From Clostridiales bacterium (lineage in GTDB: Bacteria; Bacillota; Clostridia; Tissierellales; Sedimentibacteraceae), in contig DNNJ01000189.1 of assembly GCA_003487955.1 (NCBI GenBank), positions 1 to 20,365 of the forward strand: DNA of 20,365 bases, given 5' to 3'. Both the position numbers and the translations under genes were made by a program. Shown one piece after another: positions 1 to 4,604 of the stretch (positions are counted from its first letter, which is position 1; the number at the start of each line of letters is the position of its first letter). Below the pieces are notes generated by a model. That model saw only the letters and a list, made by a program, of their open reading frames with translations. It ran no database searches and was not told where the DNA came from.

Positions 1-311
1 GGGATTGTTCTCATAATAATTATCAAAGGGTTAAGTAAATTGTACACAGGCTTATGAATGCCGCTTATAATTCCTAAAAATATGCCGGAGACGCAGGATA
101 AAAGAAATCCCGTCAATGTTCTGTAAGTACTGTAATAAATAGTTATATAGGTATCCTTTGAAGTCAGCAGATTCAAAAGAGCTGAAAATGCAGCATGAGG
201 AGAAGGGAGATAAATCTCCTGAGCGATTATCAGTGAAAGTATCTCCCAAACAAAAATCCAAAAAAGTATAATCAGTAATTTGTTTTTATTCCTTAAAATA
301 GAATTCATCAT
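1..311 (-). CDS. NitT/TauT (SsuC/TauC)-type ABC transporter permease, 3' part cut by window edge
   Basis: The first 103 codons of an inner-membrane permease are visible. The protein opens MMNSILRNKNK, followed by a hydrophobic segment (about residues 12-30), the LPSPHAAFSALL stretch typical of the N-terminal region of TauC/SsuC permeases, and a second membrane segment (TLTGFLLSCVSGIFLGIISG). The start is the first of two adjacent ATGs, 11 nt after an AGGAGG. It lies inside the 3' end of the preceding binding-protein gene (26-nt overlap), which suggests translational coupling. It should form the membrane channel that works with that binding protein and with an ATPase expected beyond the left edge. 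The substrate cannot be read from the sequence. The reading frame and family are clear; the exact start (311 or 308) is not. Confidence 0.85.
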   Translation of the reverse strand, partial: MMNSILRNKNKLLIILFWIFVWEILSLIIAQEIYLPSPHAAFSALLNLLTSKDTYITIYYSTYRTLTGFLLSCVSGIFLGIISGIHKPVYNLLNPLIIIMRTI

Positions 312-1314
312 CCGGCATGCTTCCTCCTACTGAAGCAGGGTTTGAATCAAATAATATTTGGTAAAAATCATTTAAACCTGATTTTGCTTCCACAGCTTTT
401 CTAAATGTTATTCCGCAATATGGCAGAGCTTTCTCAACTAAGGCAGCATCAGGCATAATTTCGTGTTTTGCAGTTAATACAGAGGCATCTTTTTGATTTT
501 CTTGCACCCATTTAACTGAGCTTTCATATTGGTCTAAAAATTCACTTACAAACTCCGCGTTGTTTTCTGCAAACTCTTTGTTTATGACAATACATCCGGT
601 ATATAATTCACTTTTTCCGCCTGTTGCATCATTCCATGCTTCATTTAAATCTATAAGCATTTTAACATTTGGATTTTTCAGCGTGGTTTGAGTTACAAAT
701 GGCTGAGGCAAAAGAGCAATTGTCGTATCTTCTGCTATTACAGACTGTGCAAGAGTTGCATGGTCAAGTGCATAGTTAAGCTCTGTTTTGCTTTCAAGAC
801 CGGCTTGTTTTAAAATATAATTCATGGCAAAATCAGGAGTTGAACCCTTTGCGCTCATTCCAAGAGTTTTGCCTTCCAATTGTGAGATGGAGCTTATATC
901 CTCAGTTCCCACTATATATAAGTTTCCTATTGTGTTTACAGCTAACAATTGAATCTTACCCTGAGTTTTATTATATAAAACCGAGGCTAAATTAATAGGA
1001 ACAGATGATATTTGAATATCACCGTTTATAATTTTTCCAGTCAATGAATCAGGTGCTGCTTCCTGGATATATTCTACATTGTATTCATCACTTTGCAGTG
1101 CCTTTTCATCAATCATTTTAATCATACCTATAGATGTAGGACCTTTAAGACCTGCAATTGTAACATTTACAGGTTCAACAACCGCCGGCTGTTCAGTCGC
1201 GGGTGTTACATCTTCAGGTTTATCAGGCGCCGGTGTTTCAACGGAACCATTGCTGCAGCCGGAAGTAAAACTTAACACAAAAAGTACCACCAATAAAAAA
1301 CTAATTTTTTTCAT
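286..1314 (-). CDS. ABC transporter substrate-binding lipoprotein (NMT1/NitT-TauT-like)
   Basis: A 342-residue extracytoplasmic binding protein. It has a lipoprotein signal: basic MKK, a hydrophobic core, and a lipobox ending FTSGC with the acylated Cys at residue 20. A Pro/Thr/Glu-rich linker (about 21-48) follows, then a periplasmic-binding-protein-like body with segments such as GDIQISSVPINLA and LEGKTLGMSAKGSTPDFA, resembling NMT1/TauA/SsuA proteins. AGGAGG lies 4 nt before the ATG, and only 8 nt separate it from the upstream TM1266-family gene, so the two are one operon with the permease downstream. The family delivers small organic anions, amines or vitamin precursors to the permease. 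The ligand here is unknown. Linkage to a hydrogenase-system regulator hints at a metabolite tied to hydrogen metabolism, but that is inference. Confidence 0.85.
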   Translation of the reverse strand: MKKISFLLVVLFVLSFTSGCSNGSVETPAPDKPEDVTPATEQPAVVEPVNVTIAGLKGPTSIGMIKMIDEKALQSDEYNVEYIQEAAPDSLTGKIINGDIQISSVPINLASVLYNKTQGKIQLLAVNTIGNLYIVGTEDISSISQLEGKTLGMSAKGSTPDFAMNYILKQAGLESKTELNYALDHATLAQSVIAEDTTIALLPQPFVTQTTLKNPNVKMLIDLNEAWNDATGGKSELYTGCIVINKEFAENNAEFVSEFLDQYESSVKWVQENQKDASVLTAKHEIMPDAALVEKALPYCGITFRKAVEAKSGLNDFYQILFDSNPASVGGSMPDDEFYFKE

Positions 1315-1322
1315 ATTGCCTC

Positions 1323-1571
1323 CTAATGTTTTTTTGACAAAGCGCTTTTGACGCTGAGTCCTTTTATTTTGCCTAATTTTCCGCTAAGAGCTCCTATATC
1401 ATCATTGGTGCCGTCGACTATGATAGAAATAACATTAAGACCTCTCTCCCTGTAAGGTATACCCATTCTTCCTATAATAATATGAGAATACTCATGCAGG
1501 ATATTGTTCACCACGGCAACTTGTGATACATCTTCAATTACTATTCCCACAACGCCTATTCTTTTATCCAT
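1323..1571 (-). CDS. TM1266-family putative [FeFe]-hydrogenase system regulator
   Basis: An 82-residue protein starting MDKRIGVVGIVIED, with HEYSHIIIGRMGIPYRERGLNVISIIVDG in the middle (positions about 26-54) and KLGKIKGLSVKSALSK near the end. This is the pattern of the TM1266 family (iron-only hydrogenase system regulator), small ACT/NikR-C-like ligand-binding domains without a DNA-binding part. Full length for the family. The RBS TGAGGT lies about 5 nt before the ATG. It is the first gene of an operon with the binding protein and permease, and it is preceded by a promoter, a palindromic operator and a terminator/antiterminator leader described separately. The role as a regulator is the family assignment, not something the sequence proves; a sensor for a small ligand is the likeliest job. 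Confidence 0.8.
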   Translation of the reverse strand: MDKRIGVVGIVIEDVSQVAVVNNILHEYSHIIIGRMGIPYRERGLNVISIIVDGTNDDIGALSGKLGKIKGLSVKSALSKKH

Positions 1572-1589
1572 ATATACCTCAATAAAAAA

Positions 1590-1610
1590 ATTCCTTGCAC
1601 CACAAGGAAT
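1590..1610 (-). terminator. Intrinsic terminator in the leader of the TM1266 operon
   Basis: On the minus strand an 8-bp perfect stem (ATTCCTTG/CAAGGAAT) with a 5-nt loop is followed directly by seven or more U residues (+ strand A run 1584-1590). It lies between the promoter and the start codon at 1571, so it would stop transcription before the first gene. That makes it an attenuator, not an operon-end terminator. Confidence 0.75.
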
Positions 1611-1640
1611 AATACTTTAAATACTATAATGTATTCCTTG
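1603..1640 (-). promoter_or_regulatory. Antiterminator competing with the leader terminator
   Basis: In the same leader, CAAGGAATA (minus strand, 1640-1632) can pair over 9 bp with TATTCCTTG (1611-1603). The second segment is the 5' arm of the terminator, so the two hairpins exclude each other. The upstream pairing forms first during transcription, so read-through may be the default state, and something that captures the 1640-1632 segment would switch the operon off. The ligand or factor is unknown; no standard riboswitch class was recognised. Confidence 0.6.
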
Positions 1641-1664
1641 CTCTTAGAAGCTCCTTAAGCTTAG

Positions 1665-1686
1665 ATATGTTATTATTTTAACATAT
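1665..1686. promoter_or_regulatory. Palindromic operator over the -10 of the TM1266 operon
   Basis: A perfect inverted repeat, ATATGTTA - 6 nt - TAACATAT, contains the -10 hexamer in its centre, so a bound protein would block RNA polymerase. The core TGTTA-N6-TAACA has the spacing of the clostridial Rex operator (TTGTTAA-N4-TTAACAA) but differs in the flanking and inner bases. The neighbouring XRE regulator is another candidate binder. Confidence 0.5.
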
Positions 1687-1703
1687 AACAATCATTATTT
1701 CAA
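1675..1703 (-). promoter_or_regulatory. Sigma-A promoter of the TM1266/ABC operon
   Basis: The minus strand reads TTGAAA (1703-1698), a 17-bp spacer, then TAAAAT (1680-1675): five of six matches to each of the -35 and -10 consensus hexamers with ideal spacing. Transcription would start near 1668, leaving a leader of about 97 nt that contains the attenuator. Confidence 0.65.
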
Positions 1704-1721
1704 CCTTTATTATTGTTAAAT

Positions 1722-1919
1722 TTATTTAATTAATTCAATCAACTCTTCTTTTGAAATATTGAAATATTGTACAAAACTTGACAAATAAAAGTCAGAAGGA
1801 ATTTCATCTCCTGTTTCATAAAGCTTTATTCTTTCTTTTGGTACATTTAATGCAACGCTAAGTTCCTGTTTAGTCAAATTGTTTTCTTTTCTGATTTGCC
1901 TTAATCTTTCACCTAACAT
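1722..1919 (-). CDS. Small XRE-family (Cro/CI) transcriptional regulator
   Basis: A 65-residue stand-alone helix-turn-helix protein: MLGERLRQIRKENNLTKQEL, then SVALNVPKERIKLYETGDEIP, then a helix ending in KEELIELIK. This is the classic five-helix XRE fold (about residues 4-58) with no sensor or oligomerisation domain. A GTG nine bases upstream (1928) is in frame, but AGAGG lies 8 nt before the ATG at 1919 and overlaps that GTG, so the ATG is the better start. It has its own promoter at 1961-1988. It lies upstream of, and in the same direction as, the TM1266 operon, so it could regulate that operon or the divergent acetyltransferase-like gene; neither is shown. Confidence 0.8.
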   Translation of the reverse strand: MLGERLRQIRKENNLTKQELSVALNVPKERIKLYETGDEIPSDFYLSSFVQYFNISKEELIELIK

Positions 1920-1960
1920 ATAGTACACCTCTATATTTCTCGATATTTATAGCTAAGTAA

Positions 1961-1988
1961 ATTATATCATAGACTGGTAAAAGGTCAA
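1961..1988 (-). promoter_or_regulatory. Sigma-A promoter of the XRE gene
   Basis: The minus strand shows TTGACC (1988-1983), a 16-bp spacer and a perfect TATAAT (1966-1961), about 42 nt before the ATG at 1919. Confidence 0.75.
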
Positions 1989-2024
1989 AGCTAATAATCA
2001 AATAATCATAGTTTGAAAATTTCA

Positions 2025-2053
2025 TGTACAGTTTCATTAATAAATGATACAAT
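2025..2053 (+). promoter_or_regulatory. Probable promoter of the GNAT-like gene
   Basis: TGTACA (2025-2030), a 17-bp spacer and TACAAT (2048-2053), 23 bp before the ATG. The -10 matches five of six consensus bases and the -35 four of six. It is divergent from the XRE promoter, so one operator could serve both. Confidence 0.5.
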
Positions 2054-2076
2054 TGTAAAAAACGACGAGGTGTTTT

Positions 2077-2490
2077 ATGATTTCTACAAGGTGGTTTCAA
2101 GGCAAGGATAACTTAAGTGATGTTCTGAGTATCAGGAAAGAAGTATTTGCTGATACAGATAATCTTACGGACTTTTATGATGAATTTGCTTTTAATGCTG
2201 TTTTGTATGAAGAAGATGTGCCTGCAGGAACGGCAAGACTGTTATTTAAGGACGGTAAATATTATATTGATATGCTCTGTGTAAAAAAACAATTTGAAGG
2301 TTTAAATTATGAGGAGCTATTGGTAAGGCTGCTCGTAAGAAAGGCGGTTACAATCGGTGCCGATAAAACTTACATGGAAGCAGATGAAAGCATAGAGAAA
2401 ATATTAGAAAACATAGGGTTTATTAAAACGTCAAAGGATAAAATGCTGATGGTTAAAGAAGGGGATGTGGGCGGACATTGCTGCGGATGA
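2077..2490 (+). CDS. GNAT-like N-acetyltransferase family protein
   Basis: A 137-residue protein. The order of elements fits a small GNAT fold: an N-terminal helix with SIRKEVFADTDNL, a strand with AGTARLLFKDGKYYIDMLCV, then the acetyl-CoA pyrophosphate-loop position FEGLNYEELLVRLLVRKA, and a late GADKTYMEADES/NIGFIKTSKDKMLM segment. The loop Q-x-x-G-x-N is a degraded form of the usual R/Q-x-x-G-x-G/A, so catalytic activity is uncertain. The protein ends in GGDVGGHCCG-like Gly/His/Cys residues (the exact end is GDVGGHCCG), which is not part of the GNAT fold. GAGGTG lies 5 nt before the ATG. Acceptor substrate unknown. Confidence 0.65.
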   Translation: MISTRWFQGKDNLSDVLSIRKEVFADTDNLTDFYDEFAFNAVLYEEDVPAGTARLLFKDGKYYIDMLCVKKQFEGLNYEELLVRLLVRKAVTIGADKTYMEADESIEKILENIGFIKTSKDKMLMVKEGDVGGHCCG

Positions 2491-2527
2491 GATCATATTA
2501 AAACAAAAATCAAAAAAGAAAAAAATA

Positions 2528-2556
2528 TAGACAAAGGCATTGGGTTGTTATATAAT
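2528..2556 (+). promoter_or_regulatory. Promoter of the tRNA-Glu/gltX unit
   Basis: TAGACA (2528-2533), a 17-bp spacer and a perfect TATAAT (2551-2556), about 100 bp before the tRNA. No other good promoter was seen between here and gltX, so the tRNA and the synthetase gene are probably co-transcribed. Confidence 0.65.
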
Positions 2557-2568
2557 TAAAAAAGTCTA

Positions 2569-2622
2569 GGGGGACACACCTTCTCTTAAGGGATAGTCTT
2601 TGAGGGAAGAAGGAATGTCCCC
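2569..2622 (+). repeat. REP-like palindromic repeat, copy 1
   Basis: A 54-bp imperfect palindrome: GGGGACA pairs with TGTCCCC, then a small CA/AA internal loop, then CCTTCT pairs with AGAAGG. The middle holds a conserved GGGATAGTCTTTG. It is nearly identical to copy 2 (2736-2789) and related to the copy at 20012-20064. The form resembles REP elements mobilised by RAYT (Y1) transposases; no such gene is in this window. Confidence 0.75.
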
Positions 2623-2629
2623 GTACTTT

Positions 2630-2648
2630 GGGGCACACCGAATGTCCC
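2630..2648 (+). repeat. Shortened REP-like copy
   Basis: GGGGCACACCGAATGTCCC keeps both ends of the 54-bp element and has lost the middle, so it looks like an internal deletion derivative. It lies 8 bp before the tRNA. Confidence 0.55.
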
Positions 2649-2655
2649 GATTAGA

Positions 2656-2727
2656 GACTCATTGGTCAAGTGGTTAAGACGCCACCCTCTCACGGTGGAA
2701 TCAGGGGTTCGACTCCCCTATGGGTTA
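2656..2727 (+). tRNA. tRNA-Glu (anticodon CTC)
   Basis: A 72-nt cloverleaf: acceptor GACTCAT with ATGGGTT, D stem GTC/GAC, anticodon stem CCACC/GGTGG with loop CTCTCAC (anticodon CTC at 2689-2691), T arm AGGGG-TTCGACT-CCCCT, discriminator A. The acceptor stem holds two G-U wobbles (G1-U72 and U4-G69), weaker than usual. CCA is not encoded and must be added after transcription. It reads GAG codons. It lies 151 nt before the gene for its own cognate synthetase and between repeat copies. Confidence 0.93.
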
Positions 2728-2735
2728 TTAAGGAA

Positions 2736-2789
2736 GGGGGACACACCTTCTCTTAAGGGAAAGTCTTTGAGGGTAGAAGGGATGTCCCC
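2736..2789 (+). repeat. REP-like palindromic repeat, copy 2
   Basis: A second copy of the 54-bp element in the same orientation as copy 1, differing at only a few bases (GGGAAAGTC for GGGATAGTC, GTAGAAGGG for GAAGAAGGA). Both stems are kept. With copy 1 it forms a direct repeat around the tRNA. Confidence 0.75.
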
Positions 2790-2801
2790 AATAAGAATGA
2801 C

Positions 2802-2848
2802 AGGGGGACGGGGTTAATGTCATAATGTGACAACAACCCCGTCCCCTT
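2802..2848 (+). repeat. GGGGACGGGGTT-type palindrome between tRNA and gltX
   Basis: GGGGACGGGGTT (2804-2815) pairs perfectly with AACCCCGTCCCC (2835-2846). Inside, TGTCA (2818-2822) pairs with TGACA (2828-2832). It is a different repeat family from the 54-bp elements but shares the GGGGAC start. No U-tract follows, so it is not a typical terminator; in the transcript it would be a strong hairpin 30 nt before the gltX start and may act as an RNA-processing or stability signal. Confidence 0.65.
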
Positions 2849-2878
2849 AAACAAAGGAAGGGTCAATGGAGGTAGTAA

Positions 2879-4522
2879 ATGGATAATAAAAAATTAGCAG
2901 AATTGTTATATCCAAATATAACAAAGACAATTGAATATTATGAAAATGAAGCATATCCAAAGCGAAAGTTGCCTGAAGGGGCTAAAGTAACAAGATTGGC
3001 ACCAAGTCCAACAGGATTTATTCATTTAGGAAATCTTTACGGAGCATTTGTGGATGAACGTTTAGCACACCAAAGCGGCGGCGTTTTTTTGCTCAGAATC
3101 GAAGATACCGACGAAAAACGAAAGGTTGAAGGCTCCGTTGAAACAATAATTACATCCCTTGAATACTTCGGATTAAAATTTGATGAAGGTGCAGGAATTG
3201 AAGGAGAAACAGGAGATTACGGACCATATTTTCAAAGCAACAGAGCAGAAATATATCAGTGCTGTGCTAAATATTTGGTTGAAATAGGGAGAGCTTATCC
3301 TTGTTTTTGCTCAGAAGAAGAATTGGAAGAATTAAGGAAAGCTCAGGCAGATGAAAATGTAAATACCGGATATTACGGCAAGTGGGCGAGAGACAGAAAT
3401 TTATCCCTTGAAGAAGTTAAAGAGCACTTAAACAATAATGAAGAATTTGTTATAAGATTTCGTTCAGAAGGAACAGAAGAAGGAACCTTTGAAATATATG
3501 ATGCCATAAGAGGACGTTTGTCAAATCCTGAAAATTATCAAGATATTGTAATGTTAAAAACAAACGGCATACCTACATATCATTTTGCACATGTGGTAGA
3601 TGACCACCTGATGGGCATAACTCATGTAGTAAGAGGGGAAGAATGGCTTTCAACACTTCCTGTTCATTATGAGATATTTAAAGCAATAGGCTGGGAAACG
3701 CCTGTATATTGCCATACGGCACATTTAATGAAAATGGACAATGGAACCAAAAGGAAACTCTCAAAAAGGAAGGATCCTGAATTAGGATTGGGATATTACA
3801 GGGAACAAGGTTATCACCCCAAAGCTGTCAGAGAATACCTTCTTACTATTTTAAATTCAAACTTTGAAGAGTGGAGAATGGAAAATCCCGATAGCCCCAT
3901 TGATGATTTTCAATTCACCTTGGCAAAAATGAGCAATTCAGGAGCATTATTTGATTTAGACAAATTAAACAATATATGCAAGGATGTTCTATTAAAAATT
4001 CCTGCAGCTGAAATATATGAATTTTTGCTCAGCTGGGCAAATGAGTATAAAAAAGAAGCCTTTGAACTACTTAAATCAAATAAGGATGAAGTAATAAAGC
4101 TGTTGTCTGTTGGAAGAGATGGGAATAATCCTCGTAAGGATTTGATGTATTGTGAACAAATATTTGATTTTATAAGCTATTACTTTGATGAATATTTTAA
4201 AATTGTCGATAATTATCCTGAAAATATTAATGAGGAAGAAGCAAAAAAACTACTTAAAGCTTACTTAAATACCTACGACCACAGAGACGACCAAAGTCAA
4301 TGGTTTGAAAAAATAAGAGTTATTGCATCCGAAAACGGATATGCTGCAAAGCCGAAGGACTACAAAAAAAACCCCGATATGTACAAGGGACATGTGGGAG
4401 ATGTAAGTACTGCAATAAGAATTGCAATTATAGGTCGTGCATCATCACCGGACGTATGGGAGCTTCAGCAGATTATGGGAGAAGAAAAGACAAGAAGAAG
4501 AATAGAAAAGGCGATACACTAA
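2879..4522 (+). CDS. gltX: Glutamate--tRNA ligase (class I), long form
   Basis: A 547-residue cytoplasmic enzyme that charges tRNA-Glu with glutamate using ATP. Class I signatures are clear: APSPTGFIHLGN with the HIGH-type motif at 49-52, LLRIEDTDEKR (71-81), HFAHVVDDHLMGITHVVRGEEW (about 235-256), and the KMSKS-type loop KLSKR (293-297). A Cys-x-Cys pair at 142-144 (PCFCSEEEL) marks the Zn-binding insert region. It carries about 35 extra residues before the motif that normally starts the protein, giving a longer form than the common 470-490 residue enzymes. GGAGG lies 6 nt before the ATG. Its neighbour is tRNA-Glu(CTC), probably on the same transcript. Whether it is a discriminating enzyme or also charges tRNA-Gln cannot be told by eye. 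Confidence 0.96.
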   Translation: MDNKKLAELLYPNITKTIEYYENEAYPKRKLPEGAKVTRLAPSPTGFIHLGNLYGAFVDERLAHQSGGVFLLRIEDTDEKRKVEGSVETIITSLEYFGLKFDEGAGIEGETGDYGPYFQSNRAEIYQCCAKYLVEIGRAYPCFCSEEELEELRKAQADENVNTGYYGKWARDRNLSLEEVKEHLNNNEEFVIRFRSEGTEEGTFEIYDAIRGRLSNPENYQDIVMLKTNGIPTYHFAHVVDDHLMGITHVVRGEEWLSTLPVHYEIFKAIGWETPVYCHTAHLMKMDNGTKRKLSKRKDPELGLGYYREQGYHPKAVREYLLTILNSNFEEWRMENPDSPIDDFQFTLAKMSNSGALFDLDKLNNICKDVLLKIPAAEIYEFLLSWANEYKKEAFELLKSNKDEVIKLLSVGRDGNNPRKDLMYCEQIFDFISYYFDEYFKIVDNYPENINEEEAKKLLKAYLNTYDHRDDQSQWFEKIRVIASENGYAAKPKDYKKNPDMYKGHVGDVSTAIRIAIIGRASSPDVWELQQIMGEEKTRRRIEKAIH

Positions 4523-4552
4523 ACGCTGAAATTGAATAATGAACATATAAGG

Positions 4553-4584
4553 AAAGGATTTAAGTACTATTTCTTAAATCCTTT
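4553..4584. terminator. Stem-loop between convergent gltX and the sigma-54 activator gene
   Basis: A 12-bp perfect stem, AAAGGATTTAAG/CTTAAATCCTTT, with an 8-nt loop sits in the 82-bp gap between convergent genes. Neither strand has a run of U after the stem, so it is an atypical terminator, or a 3'-end stabiliser for both mRNAs. Confidence 0.5.
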
Positions 4585-4604
4585 GTGCCATCTGCTTTAG
4601 CATA

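Noticed and set aside
52..261. A 69-codon minus-strand reading frame near the left edge
   Set aside because: It lies in another frame over the permease gene that runs from 311 to the edge; its product has no recognisable features.
1079..1351. Plus-strand reading frames across the binding-protein gene
   Set aside because: They are antisense to a well-supported lipoprotein gene and have no ribosome binding site.
1909..2100. A 63-codon minus-strand frame before the XRE gene
   Set aside because: It overlaps the XRE promoter and start and the start of the GNAT-like gene; no RBS or protein-like composition.
2569..2848. Possible CRISPR array
   Set aside because: The repeats are few, irregularly spaced, individually palindromic and flank a tRNA; there are no equal spacers and no cas genes.
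2491..2878. T-box or other riboswitch before gltX
   Set aside because: No T-box AGGGUGG-type antiterminator sequence was found; the structured leader is explained by the tRNA and the repeats.
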